A stretch of 64,000 nt of DNA from Flavobacterium sp. CECT 9288. GTDB lineage: Bacteria > Bacteroidota > Bacteroidia > Flavobacteriales > Flavobacteriaceae. How positions within the stretch are numbered: position 1 is the first letter of the stretch; each line of letters opens with the position of its first letter. The notes under the pieces are model-generated. The model was not told the DNA's origin. It searched no databases and was given only the letters and a program-made list of their open reading frames with translations. This document shows positions 44,186 through 54,140 of the stretch, piece by piece. The DNA is taken from positions 682,001 through 746,000 of the forward strand of contig NZ_OU957226.1 of the NCBI RefSeq assembly GCF_918731615.1. Reading direction: 5' to 3'. The translations under genes were made by a program, and so were the position numbers.

Positions 44186-44821
44186 ATGGAAATAGTAATT
44201 GTGATATGCCTGCTGATTGTGATTGCCCTGCTTCTGCAGGACAAGATTGTAATCAAAAAAAGTTCAGAAAGAAAACCAATACAGAAAAAAGGCAACCCTA
44301 AACTGCTCGATATTATGGGACAACCTAGACCTAAGAGAAGCCTTTCGATGCCAAACAATGCCACTGAAAGCCAAGTTGAAGAACTGGAAATTAATCCTGA
44401 TACTTTTGACATAGAATACGACGAAAATGAAAACGTCGGCATTCAAATTCCGCAGGAAGAGCTGGACAAAATTTTCAGAAATAGGCCTGATTTTGAAGAA
44501 GAGGAAGAAGAATGGAACATGTATAAATTATCCGATGGTGGTAACGGTTTTGCCCAAGGTGTTACTTTTGAAGAACTAAATTCTGTGGGGGAGCTGCTTC
44601 AGAAAGACAAATGGGAGCCAATCCAAAAGGAAACAGCGGTTGCCATTGTACAGAAAATACATGGAACCGAATTGTTCAACCTACTGGAGAATTCTATCGA
44701 AGGTGCTTCTCGTAAAATAACTGATTTATTGGACAATAGCTTTTCTTCTGAAACGGAAACTGGTTCTTCCATTTTGCGGAAAAATGATTTCGAGGATTTT
44801 GACATTGGGGAGTTTGTGTAA
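44186..44821 (+). CDS. traD: TraD-like conjugal transfer protein
   Basis: The 211-residue protein has an N-terminal membrane helix (IVIVICLLIVIALLLQDKIVI), a basic linker (KSSERKPIQKKGNPKLLDIM) and a large acidic region (EEEEEEWNMY). The C-terminal half is helical (TAVAIVQKIHGTELFNLLEN). This corresponds in position and layout to TraD of Bacteroidota elements, which has no known activity. It ends the traA-B-D group; the restriction/defence island begins 145 bp later on the opposite strand, separating it from traE. Confidence 0.78.
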   Translation: MEIVIVICLLIVIALLLQDKIVIKKSSERKPIQKKGNPKLLDIMGQPRPKRSLSMPNNATESQVEELEINPDTFDIEYDENENVGIQIPQEELDKIFRNRPDFEEEEEEWNMYKLSDGGNGFAQGVTFEELNSVGELLQKDKWEPIQKETAVAIVQKIHGTELFNLLENSIEGASRKITDLLDNSFSSETETGSSILRKNDFEDFDIGEFV

Positions 44822-44966
44822 GCAACCCAATATCATTTTCTCTACCCACTTTTCAAAATCAAAAAGTACCTAATTATAACTGTAAACATTCAATCAGTAT
44901 TAAATTCAGTTAGAACACACATACTTGTCAAAATGTTTCGTTCAATCTGTTCTTTCAAAAATTTGA

Positions 44967-47900
44967 TTATAACTGACCACCAACACCTTTAAATTTTTCT
45001 ACGAAAGTGGCTATTTTTTGAAAAACACTTTGCTTTTTAGTCAAATATTGAGGATTTAAAGGACTCATTTTAGGTAATACGGTATTGAGTTCTGTTCCAT
45101 TTTCATTGGCAAATTCTCGCTTTAAAGATGCTGTAATGTATCGTTTTGCTGCTGCTTCATTTAAATTTTCCTCTACAATTAATTCGTAAACCTCTTTTTT
45201 CTGTTTTTCCTGTGCATATTTGAAGAAAGAATCTATAACATTGGCTTTATCTTGAATAACCTCAAGGTCTGTTTCATTAATAAAATCTACCACTAAACTT
45301 TCTTTTGCTCTGTTTCCAATACTTGCTCTAATTACTCTTCGGATTTCTTCTATCAAAGTGGCTTTGTCTTTGTTCTTTTTCTTATGCTCAAAAATCAATT
45401 CAAGGATATAATCCAAATTTATTTCTTGAGATTTAAGCAAGTCTATTTCAAAAACTACTTCATCCCAATCGATAGTTGATTCTTCTGATTCTTTGCCGTT
45501 TTTTTCACGTCTTAACCAATCACGTATGTCATTATACGTAGAACGGTAATCTTGGATTGTTCTTTCTGGAAGCAAGCTAATCTCTTGCATGATTGCTAAT
45601 TCTTCGTCTGTTACAAAATTAGATTCTTTGAACGCTTCCAGAGCTTCAACATCCTTAATATCTATTGTTTGAAGTGCTTTAAGATTGTTGAACTCATCGT
45701 AATTTTGCAATATGTTTTCTACACGCAAGTACTCTCCGAATAGTTTTGAGAAATCTTTTTTGTCTTTTTCTGTTTCTATTTCATCAGGGGATGGGAACTT
45801 TTCATTTAACTCTTTTACAACATCGATAAAACCTCTTCGCGCTTCTCCTGAAGCAATATCTGTAAAACCTTCTAAATATTCTTTGTAGCTCTTTTCGAGT
45901 ACTACGTTTTTAGTGTTTTTATCCCCAAATAAAGTTATGGCATCCACAGTAGCCTTTTCTAAATCTCTGAAAGTGATAATGTTTCCGAAAGTTTTTGTGG
46001 CATCATAAATCCTGTTGGTACGGGAAAAGGCTTGCATTAATCCGTGATAACGTAAATTCTTATCAACAAATAATGTGTTTAATGTCGGCGCATCAAACCC
46101 TGTAAGAAACATTCCGACAACTATAATTAAGTCGACTTCTTTACTTTTTACACGTTTGGCAAGGTCACGATAGTAGTTCTGAAATTCTTTGCTTTCTACA
46201 CCAAAACTTGTTTTAAATAGTGCATTATAGTCGTTAATCGCTTTGGTCAAAAATTCTTTGGCGGTGCTATCCATAGCAGAAGGCTCAAAGTTTTCGTCAG
46301 GTATTTCACCAATGGCACTTTGCTCTTCATTGGCTGCAAAAGAAAATATTGTTGCAATTTTTAAAGGTTTTTCATTGTCTTTTTGAAGTTTCATTAACTC
46401 TTCATAATAACACTTAGCTGCTATTACGCTACTGACTGCAAACATGGCATTAAAACCACTATTTCCTGCCTGATTTCTATGTGTTTTTATTCTGTAATTA
46501 TTTAGAATGTATTGCGAAACCTCTTTGATACGAGCAGGATGAAGCAATGCCTTAGTGTTTTCCGCAGCAGATAATTTTTTCTCATCCACTTCTGTTTCCA
46601 TCGCTTTAAACTGCGGACGTACGTTGTTGTAATCTACTTTGAATTTCAGTACTTTTTCGTCTCTAATAGCATCTGTAATAACATACGAATGCAATTCACG
46701 ACCAAATACAGATGCCGTAGTTTCTGCACCCAAAGCATTTTCAGGAAAGATTGGAGTTCCTGTAAAACCAAATTGATAAAACTTTTTAAATTTTTTGTTC
46801 AAGTTCTTTTGCGCTTCACCAAATTGAGAACGATGTGCTTCATCAAAGATGAATACCACTTGTTTTTGGTATATGGCTAAATCACTTTCCGTTTTCATTA
46901 AGTTGTTCAACTTTTGAATAGTTGTGACTATAATTTTATTGTCCTCCTTTTCAATATTTCTTTTTAAACCAGCTGTACTATCTGAACCGTTTACACTATC
47001 TGGTGAAAATCGTTGGTACTCTTTCATGGTTTGAAAGTCTAAATCTTTTCGATCAACCACAAAGAACACTTTATCAATGAATTCTAATTCAGTAGCTAAA
47101 CGAGCTGCTTTAAAACTGGTCAATGTTTTCCCTGAACCTGTAGTATGCCAAATATAACCACCGCTTTCTACTTTAGACCAATTTTTAGCTTGATACGAAC
47201 TTGAAATTTTCCATAACATTCTTTCTGTAGCTGCTATTTGATACGGTCGCATAATAAGCAAGGTATCACTTGTGTCAAAAACTGAATACGTTAGCAACAC
47301 ATTTAACAAGGTGCGTTTTTCAAAAAAGGTTGTCGTAAAATCTTTAAGGTCTTTAATCAATGTATTATCGGCTTTTGCCCAGTTCATGGTAAAGTCAAAG
47401 CTGTTTTTATTACGCTCTACAGTGTTTGCAAAATAGCGACTGTCTGTTCCGTTTGAGATTACAAAAATCTGTAAGTATTTAAAAAGAGAATTAGTGCTGT
47501 TAAGACTCTCTTTAGTATAACGATGCACTTGGTTAAATGCCTCCCGAATAGCTACACCGCGTTTTTTTAATTCTATTTGAACCAATGGTAAACCGTTGAC
47601 TAAAATGGTAACATCATAGCGATTAGCATGTGTACCTTTTTGCTCAAATTGCTTAATTACCTGAACTTTATTACGCGCAATGTTATTTTTATCTATTAAG
47701 TAAATGTTTTGGATATGCCCATCATCAAAAACAAAATCGTAGATGTAATTTTCATGAATTTTTTTTGTTTTTTCAACAAGATTATCACTTGGTTTATCTA
47801 AATACTCTTCCAAAAAACGAGCCCATTCGCTATCTAAAAATTCCATATTGTTCAGCGCTTGCAATTGTACTCGTACATTAGCCATCATGGCCTCGATAGT

Positions 47901-48071
47901 GTTTAGGTTGGGATTTTCATACCCTTGATTGATTAAGTCTTGGATAAATTCTTTCTCCAAAGCGGCTTCCGTTTGATAAACAGTAGGTGGCTCATTAACC
48001 TCTGAATACTTGGTGTATTTGTCTAAAACAATAAAATTGTTTGATTCTGCTATGGTTTTATACTGTGACAT
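44967..48071 (-). CDS. hsdR: Type I restriction endonuclease subunit R (HsdR)
   Basis: HsdR translocates DNA and cleaves it at a distance from the recognition site. The 1034-residue protein has an N-terminal nuclease region ([20 protein letters not shown], with the catalytic Asp and the Glu-Leu-Lys) and two RecA-like motor domains. Walker A is [14 protein letters not shown] near residue 313 and DEAH is [14 protein letters not shown] near 407. Helicase motif VI is represented by [15 protein letters not shown]-terminal helical part binds the methylase. The start overlaps the upstream PrrC-like gene by 14 bases, implying coupled translation. Confidence 0.95.
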   Translation of the reverse strand: MSQYKTIAESNNFIVLDKYTKYSEVNEPPTVYQTEAALEKEFIQDLINQGYENPNLNTIEAMMANVRVQLQALNNMEFLDSEWARFLEEYLDKPSDNLVEKTKKIHENYIYDFVFDDGHIQNIYLIDKNNIARNKVQVIKQFEQKGTHANRYDVTILVNGLPLVQIELKKRGVAIREAFNQVHRYTKESLNSTNSLFKYLQIFVISNGTDSRYFANTVERNKNSFDFTMNWAKADNTLIKDLKDFTTTFFEKRTLLNVLLTYSVFDTSDTLLIMRPYQIAATERMLWKISSSYQAKNWSKVESGGYIWHTTGSGKTLTSFKAARLATELEFIDKVFFVVDRKDLDFQTMKEYQRFSPDSVNGSDSTAGLKRNIEKEDNKIIVTTIQKLNNLMKTESDLAIYQKQVVFIFDEAHRSQFGEAQKNLNKKFKKFYQFGFTGTPIFPENALGAETTASVFGRELHSYVITDAIRDEKVLKFKVDYNNVRPQFKAMETEVDEKKLSAAENTKALLHPARIKEVSQYILNNYRIKTHRNQAGNSGFNAMFAVSSVIAAKCYYEELMKLQKDNEKPLKIATIFSFAANEEQSAIGEIPDENFEPSAMDSTAKEFLTKAINDYNALFKTSFGVESKEFQNYYRDLAKRVKSKEVDLIIVVGMFLTGFDAPTLNTLFVDKNLRYHGLMQAFSRTNRIYDATKTFGNIITFRDLEKATVDAITLFGDKNTKNVVLEKSYKEYLEGFTDIASGEARRGFIDVVKELNEKFPSPDEIETEKDKKDFSKLFGEYLRVENILQNYDEFNNLKALQTIDIKDVEALEAFKESNFVTDEELAIMQEISLLPERTIQDYRSTYNDIRDWLRREKNGKESEESTIDWDEVVFEIDLLKSQEINLDYILELIFEHKKKNKDKATLIEEIRRVIRASIGNRAKESLVVDFINETDLEVIQDKANVIDSFFKYAQEKQKKEVYELIVEENLNEAAAKRYITASLKREFANENGTELNTVLPKMSPLNPQYLTKKQSVFQKIATFVEKFKGVGGQL

Positions 48072-49206
48072 CTTCTTCAGTAACTAGTTGGTTATTGTTT
48101 GATTTAAAATTGTATATTTTTATTATTATTTCCCGAACCAAGAAGCGCAACATTCGCTTATCATTATCATCAAGAATGGATATTTCCTCACCATGATGTT
48201 TAGAGTGACTAGACAAATTGATTATTCGCTTGTGATAAGCTTCCCGAGAATCTTGAGGTAGTAGCTGCTCCCAATTATTAAATCCTAGAAAAGTTGAAGT
48301 CTTTTCAAATATATTACGAATAAAATTAAAGTGATATTTTTGAATATCTTCTGATTGCAAAGCTTTTTCCAGTTCTGATAGAAGAAATAAATGATATGAA
48401 AAAGGAGAATCTTTTATTTGCTCTTCTAGGTTAAATGTACCATCTATCAATCTTTCAAGTCGCCATTCTTTAGTTTTTTTTACTCTACTAAATTCATTAA
48501 AAAGGACATTATAGAATAAAGGATTGTGAGTTGTAATTATGAACTCCAAGTCTGATTGGCTTGACTTTATTAATTCAGCAATATTAACAGCCAATTCGAT
48601 TAGATGTGTGTCATCTAACGAACTTACCGGGTCATCAATAAATATATATTTTAAATCATTAAATCGATCGGTTTCACGGTCAGCTTCTTCAGCTACATTT
48701 AAAACAGTAATAGCCTGTTCTAAAAAACTGTAAAAAACACTCCATATAAAACAACTTTCTTCTCCTTTAGAAATCTTAACGAACTCAGAGGGTTCTTCAT
48801 TTCCCCGTTCAAATGAGAAACGAACTTCCGAAAAATCTTCATTAAAACTAGGTGTTAATTTATCACTGGTGTACCGTTGAAAATGAGTTGTTATATTAGG
48901 CTCTTGTCCTTGTTCTACAAGTACCCAATTGGTATAACTATTGGGTTGAATTTTCAACTTCCTATCGGAATCGTTATCCAAATCGTTATCCCAATAAAAT
49001 AAATCTTCGGTAAATGCATTGTAGTACATTATCTTGATTTTTGCTTCTACATCTTCTTCTTGCGCTTCCTGATTTTTGGGTGCTATCAATTCTTTAAATT
49101 CACGTGACAACCGTGTTTTTCCACTGCCATTAAAAGCATAAATTAGTTGCACTTTTTTATTGGCATCTTTAAGAGTTTGTGCTATTTCAGATAATGACTG
49201 TGCCAT
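48058..49206 (-). CDS. PrrC-like ABC-ATPase, anticodon nuclease candidate
   Basis: The 382-residue protein has a Walker A motif (YAFNGSGKT, residues 23-31), an ABC-type signature-like KISKGEE (144-150), Walker [13 protein letters not shown] (188-199) and TTHN (225-228). Its C-terminal third has Arg297 and Glu301 in RNIFE, and His334 in NLSSH. E. coli PrrC (396 residues) has a proposed catalytic triad Arg320-Glu324-His356 with spacings 4 and 32; here they are 4 and 33. PrrC is encoded within hsd clusters, between hsdS and hsdR, and cuts tRNA-Lys when restriction is inhibited. Length, order and triad spacing all fit. Direct tRNA cleavage is inferred, not shown. Confidence 0.7.
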   Translation of the reverse strand: MAQSLSEIAQTLKDANKKVQLIYAFNGSGKTRLSREFKELIAPKNQEAQEEDVEAKIKIMYYNAFTEDLFYWDNDLDNDSDRKLKIQPNSYTNWVLVEQGQEPNITTHFQRYTSDKLTPSFNEDFSEVRFSFERGNEEPSEFVKISKGEESCFIWSVFYSFLEQAITVLNVAEEADRETDRFNDLKYIFIDDPVSSLDDTHLIELAVNIAELIKSSQSDLEFIITTHNPLFYNVLFNEFSRVKKTKEWRLERLIDGTFNLEEQIKDSPFSYHLFLLSELEKALQSEDIQKYHFNFIRNIFEKTSTFLGFNNWEQLLPQDSREAYHKRIINLSSHSKHHGEEISILDDNDKRMLRFLVREIIIKIYNFKSNNNQLVTEEDVTV

Positions 49207-49215
49207 ATTTTTTTA

Positions 49216-50403
49216 TTATAAATTATCTTGAGGAAATGTTAATAACAAATCTCTGTAATACTCATATTGTTTTTTTCTTAACGCTATTTCTTTTGGTAAA
49301 CCTTCGCTTAATGAGTTGGTAAGAATGTCGAAATTATCTAAAATTGTAGCTATGCGTTCTTGTTCTTCTTTGGAAGGAATAGGCATTTTAATTTTAGCCA
49401 AATCATCAGCGTTTACACGTCTGACTTTTGTTCCTGTAATCAAAGGCCTTTTTTGTTTTTGAAATTGTTCTGTTTGAAAAAAATAAGCCACATATTTTGG
49501 ATTCAAATTATGACTATAAAAACAAGCATCACTGCTTATTGCTATTTCTTCATCTCCAAGCCACGCAACTGCTTTACATACATCTTCATCGGTTTCACTA
49601 GTGGTTGCTATTACCAAATCTCCATATTTTGCCATTCTCGCTTTCTTCGCAAATTCTTCTGAAACAAAAGACTTGGTTTTATCTGTGTATGTTCCATAGT
49701 AAGTATAGATTTGTCCGTAGTGAATACAACCAACCCCTGTTTCAGAAAAGTCTTTTTTCTGTAAACCACCTCCACGAATAAATTTGCCTATATTTTCATC
49801 CCCCAAAGGTAAATGTTGTACTTTATTTTTATCTAAAGAATACAACTTCTCTCTATAATAACTATATTGCATTTTTCGTGCTGTAAGCTCCGCTGTAAGC
49901 TCCGCTGTAAGCACTGAAAAGGCATCGAGAATTCCAACTATTTTTTGTTGAATTTCAAGCGATTTTTTGGGATTGCTAGGGCATGGAATTGGAATTTGTA
50001 GTTTTAATATTTTATCTCTCTCAATACTATAAGGTGTTGCAGTACGGTTTGATATGTCATAAATGTGTTGTTGTTTATTGATAAGATAAAAATATAAATA
50101 TCGATTTAAAATAATTGATGTATTTGGTATTACGCAAAAACACACATCATTAGCCCAAAATTTTTTAGTTTGCCATTTTACATAACCTGCAGACCCATAT
50201 TGTGCAATTGTAATTGTATTTGACTCCCTATTATAACTGTTAGTGTAACCCATATAACCTACACCACCGCTAACAACTGGATATTGTCCATCTGAAAGTA
50301 AATCATTTTTTGTTATTCTAACACCTCTAATTATTTCCACAACTTGTCCTAGAGTTTTCCATTTTACGACTTCACCATCCAATATTTTTTCTAGATAACT
50401 CAT
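49216..50403 (-). CDS. hsdS: Type I specificity subunit (HsdS)
   Basis: HsdS gives the recognition sequence of the type I enzyme. The 395-residue protein has two target-recognition domains: the first runs to about residue 150 and the second starts after about 190. Each is followed by a helix with the pattern [11 protein letters not shown] and [11 protein letters not shown], which bind HsdM. The central spacer contains [11 protein letters not shown] (residues 166-176), encoded by 12-bp DNA repeats at 49880-49912. Such TAEL repeats set the gap between half-sites in EcoR124-type enzymes. It overlaps hsdM by four bases and leads nine bases into the PrrC-like gene. Confidence 0.94.
   Translation of the reverse strand: MSYLEKILDGEVVKWKTLGQVVEIIRGVRITKNDLLSDGQYPVVSGGVGYMGYTNSYNRESNTITIAQYGSAGYVKWQTKKFWANDVCFCVIPNTSIILNRYLYFYLINKQQHIYDISNRTATPYSIERDKILKLQIPIPCPSNPKKSLEIQQKIVGILDAFSVLTAELTAELTARKMQYSYYREKLYSLDKNKVQHLPLGDENIGKFIRGGGLQKKDFSETGVGCIHYGQIYTYYGTYTDKTKSFVSEEFAKKARMAKYGDLVIATTSETDEDVCKAVAWLGDEEIAISSDACFYSHNLNPKYVAYFFQTEQFQKQKRPLITGTKVRRVNADDLAKIKMPIPSKEEQERIATILDNFDILTNSLSEGLPKEIALRKKQYEYYRDLLLTFPQDNL
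49880..49912 (-). repeat. 12-bp tandem repeats coding TAEL in hsdS
   Basis: The unit GCTGTAAGCTCC (plus strand) occurs twice, at 49880-49891 and 49892-49903, followed by a partial third unit to 49912. The in-frame repeats code for TAEL, TAEL and TAR. Slipped-strand gain or loss of one unit would change the spacing between the two target domains. Confidence 0.9.
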
Positions 50404-51947
50404 GCTTCAATTTCTTTTATAATGGCATTAATATATGTACGAAGTTTGTCAATTTTTTTTACTGTTTGTTCAACTTCGTTGTTTAATTTCTCAATGTTAA
50501 TTTGCTCTCGATTGTCTTTGGGAGCTACATAGGAACTTACCGATAAATTATAATCATTTTCAGCAATTTTAGTGTTTTCGATAGATTTTGCAACATGTTC
50601 TACATCAACTTTACTATCAAATAACTCCATTATTTTTTCAATATGCCTATCAGTCATCAGATTGTTATTGGTCACCTTCTTGAAGAAATCTTCACCACTG
50701 GCATCAATAAACTGCGTTGTAGTATCGGTCTTATGTTTTGAAAGTACCAAAATGGTTACCGCTATAGATGTTCCATAAAACAAATTAGGAGCTACAGAGA
50801 TGATGGTTTCTACAAAGTTATTATCCACTAAATACTTTCTAATTTTTTGTTCGGCACCACCACGGTAAAAAATACCTGGAAAACAAACTAACGCTGCTCG
50901 TCCTTTACTGGAAAGATAACTCAGTGCATGCAGTACAAATGCAAAATCTGCTTTTGATTTAGGAGCCAGCACTCCAGCTGGAGCAAAGCGGTCATCATTT
51001 ATAAGTGTTGGGTCATCATCTCCAACCCATTTTACCGAATAAGGAGGGTTTGATACAATGGCATCAAAAGGTTTGTCGTCAATAAAGTGAGGGTTGTGAA
51101 GTGTATCGCCTAAGGCTATATTAAATTTGTCGTAGTTGACATTGTGTAAAAACATGTTCATACGAGCCAAATTATACGTTGTATGATTTATTTCTTGTCC
51201 AAAAAATCCTTCTTCAATGATATGAGCATCAAAGTGCTTTTTTGCTTGCAGCAGTAAAGAGCCGGAACCAGCCGCAGGATCATAAATTTTGTTTACTTTT
51301 TCTTGTTTGTGCATTGCCAATTGCGCAATAAGCTTAGACACGTGCACTGGTGTAAAAAACTCACCACCTGATTTACCCGCATTGGCAGCATAATTACCAA
51401 TAAGAATTTCGTAAGCATCTCCAAAAAGATCAATTTGATTGTCTTCAAACTTACCGAAATTTAGTTCTTCAACTCCTTTTAAAACCGATGCTAAACGGCT
51501 ATTTTTATTTTCAACTGTATTCCCTAGTCGTGAACTTGTAGTATCAAAATCGGCAAATAAACCTTTTATATCCTCTTCTGACGGATACCCATTTGCGGAA
51601 CTTTCAATTGCTGTAAAAATGGCTTTTAAATCTGTATTTAGGTTTGGATTAGTATTAGCCGTTTTAGCAATATTTACATAAAGTTGACTAGGATAGATAA
51701 AATATCCTTTTGTTTTAATTGCATCATCTTTTATTTCTGGTGTAATTACATCATCCGATAAGCTGGCGTAATCAATGCTATCATCACCAGCCTCTATATA
51801 ATTCGTAAAGTTCTCACTAATGTAGCGATAGAAAAGTGTTCCCAATACAAATTGTTTGAAATCCCATCCATCTACAGCCCCACGAACCTCGTTGGCTATT
51901 TTCCAAATTTTGGCTAGTAATTCTGCTCTTTGTGCTGTGCTTGTCAT
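50400..51947 (-). CDS. hsdM: Type I adenine methyltransferase (HsdM)
   Basis: HsdM methylates adenine in the recognition site and with HsdS forms the modification complex. The 515-residue protein has an N-terminal helical domain ([20 protein letters not shown]). Motif [17 protein letters not shown] precedes the AdoMet motif [14 protein letters not shown] near residue 221, and the catalytic motif NPPYSVKW is near 299. A C-terminal helix region follows for HsdS contact. It lies downstream of the nucleotidyltransferase gene, with 69 bp between, so all defence genes may share a promoter. Confidence 0.96.
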   Translation of the reverse strand: MTSTAQRAELLAKIWKIANEVRGAVDGWDFKQFVLGTLFYRYISENFTNYIEAGDDSIDYASLSDDVITPEIKDDAIKTKGYFIYPSQLYVNIAKTANTNPNLNTDLKAIFTAIESSANGYPSEEDIKGLFADFDTTSSRLGNTVENKNSRLASVLKGVEELNFGKFEDNQIDLFGDAYEILIGNYAANAGKSGGEFFTPVHVSKLIAQLAMHKQEKVNKIYDPAAGSGSLLLQAKKHFDAHIIEEGFFGQEINHTTYNLARMNMFLHNVNYDKFNIALGDTLHNPHFIDDKPFDAIVSNPPYSVKWVGDDDPTLINDDRFAPAGVLAPKSKADFAFVLHALSYLSSKGRAALVCFPGIFYRGGAEQKIRKYLVDNNFVETIISVAPNLFYGTSIAVTILVLSKHKTDTTTQFIDASGEDFFKKVTNNNLMTDRHIEKIMELFDSKVDVEHVAKSIENTKIAENDYNLSVSSYVAPKDNREQINIEKLNNEVEQTVKKIDKLRTYINAIIKEIEA

Positions 51948-52016
51948 TCTTTTTATTTTTGTAAATCTTTATTTTTAACTATTCTATCTTAAAAAAGTAT
52001 TATTCTTCATTGACTT

Positions 52017-52706
52017 TCAAAGTGTAATTATTTCTATTTTCTCCATCAACATCTGAAATCGTTCCTCTCTAATTAACGGATGGATGTGCATGGCTAAAAT
52101 TTCGTTAGCTTGTGGATGTTTTTTAATGGCTGTAAGTTCTTGCTTGATGTATTGTTTCAAGTCATCTTCACTCGCTAGGATTTCTTCTACTATTGTTGTT
52201 CTATTGTCAATAAGATAGATGATATCTTCGTAGTCATGGCTTCCATAAAAGTCATTTTGCCCTCGGTCTTTGAATGCTTCTAATTTAGTAGCTAGAAAAT
52301 AAGGAGATGGCAATACGTTGATTGTAATTCCTTCGGGCAATTCTATTTGTTGCAAGTATTTGAATCCAGGCTTGTACCATTTATTAGATATGCCAATACT
52401 ACTGTCGTCAGCAGGCATAATGTCTATTGCAATATTTTCAAACTGATAAGAACAGATGGATTGTCCTTGAGGATCTGGATAGAAATTAAGTTCCGCTAAT
52501 CGTTCTTGCATTTGAGTCCATTCATAATAATTAGCTAAGTTAATGGTCATGTCTATATCAGAAGTGGGACGAATTTCTTCTGCAGCAGGATCATCTGTAT
52601 ATAAGCTAATTACTGCTCCTCCAATGAAGACCATCTTTTCATTTAATTGCTTTAAACCTTTCGCCACTTGAGCTACTAATGCCAGATTGATTATTTTATT
52701 ATGCAT
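52017..52706 (-). CDS. Nucleotidyltransferase-fold protein (AbiEii-like)
   Basis: The 229-residue protein has the polymerase-beta-type nucleotidyltransferase signature: GGAVISLYTDDPAAEEIRPT followed by SDIDMTI, and a third acidic residue in IAIDIMPAD. This matches the AbiEii/MenT-like toxin pattern. The gene starts eight bases inside the end of the winged helix-turn-helix gene upstream. Such pairs often form toxin-antitoxin systems, in which an NTase modifies tRNA or another target. The partner is not a typical AbiEi by sequence, so the class is uncertain. It is also possible that it acts as part of the hsd locus regulation. Confidence 0.68.
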   Translation of the reverse strand: MHNKIINLALVAQVAKGLKQLNEKMVFIGGAVISLYTDDPAAEEIRPTSDIDMTINLANYYEWTQMQERLAELNFYPDPQGQSICSYQFENIAIDIMPADDSSIGISNKWYKPGFKYLQQIELPEGITINVLPSPYFLATKLEAFKDRGQNDFYGSHDYEDIIYLIDNRTTIVEEILASEDDLKQYIKQELTAIKKHPQANEILAMHIHPLIREERFQMLMEKIEIITL

Positions 52707-53220
52707 TCAGTATCCTTTTTTCTAATTCTCGTTTTGCCATTTCTTTTTCTCTTACTCTTCCCACTCTAATGGCATCCACTAAAGTTAACAATTCGTATAA
52801 ATCAGTGTCTTTTAATGAAGCTTCCACCATAGTGGGATATAAAGGTTCTATTGCTTGACCACGGTCTAATCCTTTTGCATATGGCCAAACATAGTTATCC
52901 GTTGCTTGAATGATTTTATTTAAAGGTTCCGCTGAATGAGCTGTTAGCATTCCCCTAACCAAAGCTCCTGGTTGTTGCGGAAATGTATAGGCTACACCAT
53001 GAATTAAAAATTCGTTAAAAGCAATTTTATTCACTTTTTTTCGGGCATCATCAATTAGTCCTGCATATTTGGAACGATTTAACGACTGGCTTACTTCCGA
53101 TTGACTCATGCCTAATTCCTGAGCAATAGTATGATGAAACCAAGATTTTTCACCTAGTGCAATTATTTTCAACAAAATTACAATGTCTTGCGGTTTGAGA
53201 TTATTTTTTGCTTGTGCCAT
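52699..53220 (-). CDS. Winged helix-turn-helix regulator or antitoxin
   Basis: The 173-residue protein has a helix-turn-helix in residues 28-60 (HHTIAQELGMSQSEVSQSLN), followed by a wing and a C-terminal half with FPQQPGALVRGMLTAHSAEP. Its gene overlaps the NTase gene by eight bases and begins the whole defence cluster. Upstream DNA has palindromes (53232-53250, 53253-53267 and around 53291), which it could bind to control its own operon. It is probably the antitoxin and repressor of the NTase partner. The family is not one I can name with confidence. Confidence 0.62.
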   Translation of the reverse strand: MAQAKNNLKPQDIVILLKIIALGEKSWFHHTIAQELGMSQSEVSQSLNRSKYAGLIDDARKKVNKIAFNEFLIHGVAYTFPQQPGALVRGMLTAHSAEPLNKIIQATDNYVWPYAKGLDRGQAIEPLYPTMVEASLKDTDLYELLTLVDAIRVGRVREKEMAKRELEKRILNA

Positions 53221-53231
53221 TCTAATATTTC

Positions 53232-53320
53232 ATATTGCGATATGCAATATTAACTATAAAATATAGTATAAGCAAATTTTTTTAATTCTTCATATTGCAT
53301 ATTGCGATTTTCGATATACA
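53232..53320 (-). promoter_or_regulatory. Palindrome cluster, operator candidate of the defence operon
   Basis: ATATTGC and GCAATAT (53232-53250) are inverted around GATAT. A second palindrome, ACTAT-AAAAT-ATAGT, is at 53253-53267. CATATTGC recurs directly at 53291-53298, followed by a repeat ATTGCGATTTTCGATAT. The sites cover about 90 bp directly upstream of the helix-turn-helix start codon at 53220. Confidence 0.5.
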
Positions 53321-53365
53321 AATATGTGATTCCTGAAATTTAGTGATATTATAATCCTAAAGTAA

Positions 53366-53403
53366 ATGCCACCCACCGCCAAGTAATTCCACTCACTGCC
53401 AAA
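53366..53403. repeat. Two 18-bp direct repeats upstream of traE
   Basis: ATGCCACCCACCGCCAAG (53366-53383) and ATTCCACTCACTGCCAAA (53386-53403) are related direct repeats, matching at 13 of 18 positions, with a 20-bp period. They lie about 90-125 bp upstream of the traE start codon and may be regulator half-sites on the same face of the helix. Confidence 0.4.
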
Positions 53404-53490
53404 TTGTTATCTCGCCTCAATTTCTGAAACACCTTTGTCACGAAAGCCCACAAGGTGTGGGAAAGAACAACAATTTAATGTGTTTCAATT

Positions 53491-53796
53491 ATGAAAAAAC
53501 AAAGTAAAAAAGTATTGGTGGCAGTCATTGCATTGCTATCAGGAATGGGTGTTTTCGCACAGGGAAATGGTACTGCTGGAATTACCGAAGCAACCCAAAT
53601 GGTAACCTCTTATTTCGACCCAGCAACCCAACTCATTTACGCCATTGGCGCTGTAGTAGGTCTTATTGGAGGTGTTAAAGTGTACAACAAATTTAGTTCA
53701 GGTGATCCTGATACAAGCAAAACGGCGGCTTCGTGGTTCGGTGCGTGTATCTTCTTGATCGTTGCGGCCACTGTTCTACGTTCATTCTTCCTTTAA
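53491..53796 (+). CDS. traE: TraE (DUF4134), small membrane protein
   Basis: The 101-residue protein has a signal peptide-like N-terminus (VLVAVIALLSGMGVFAQ) and two further hydrophobic segments (LIYAIGAVVGLIGGVKVY and FGACIFLIVAATVLRSF). The size and position (first of the tra channel genes) match TraE of CTnDOT, which is a VirB2-like pilin candidate. It is followed by traF after 11 bases. Confidence 0.88.
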   Translation: MKKQSKKVLVAVIALLSGMGVFAQGNGTAGITEATQMVTSYFDPATQLIYAIGAVVGLIGGVKVYNKFSSGDPDTSKTAASWFGACIFLIVAATVLRSFFL

Positions 53797-53807
53797 TCTT
53801 TTGACTT

Positions 53808-54140
53808 ATGAGTAATTATAACATCAATAAGGGTATTGGAAAAACGGTTGAATTTAAAGGATTGAAAGCACAATACCTGTTACTTTTCGCAGGTGGATTG
53901 CTCGGCACATTAATCCTCGTGATGTTACTATATGTGATCGGGGTTAATTCCTATATCTGCCTATTACTCTTAACAGGTGGTGCTTCGCTGATAGTGTGGC
54001 AGACCTTTTCACTGAATAGAAGGTACGGCGAACACGGACTAATGAAAGTGGGCGCAAGAAAAAGACATCCCCGATATATCATTTGTCGCAAGGCTGTACA
54101 TCGCTATTTAAAGTTTACTACTAAACCTGATGTACGATGA
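53808..54140 (+). CDS. traF: TraF (DUF4133), VirB3-like membrane protein
   Basis: The 110-residue protein starts MSNYNINKGIGKTVEFKGLK and has two membrane helices (LLLFAGGLLGTLILVMLLYV, CLLLLTGGASLIVWQTF). A conserved cytoplasmic basic tail (RKRHPRYIICRKAV) follows. It is the DUF4133/TraF family, comparable to VirB3. It overlaps traG by four bases, so the two are translationally coupled. Confidence 0.88.
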   Translation: MSNYNINKGIGKTVEFKGLKAQYLLLFAGGLLGTLILVMLLYVIGVNSYICLLLLTGGASLIVWQTFSLNRRYGEHGLMKVGARKRHPRYIICRKAVHRYLKFTTKPDVR

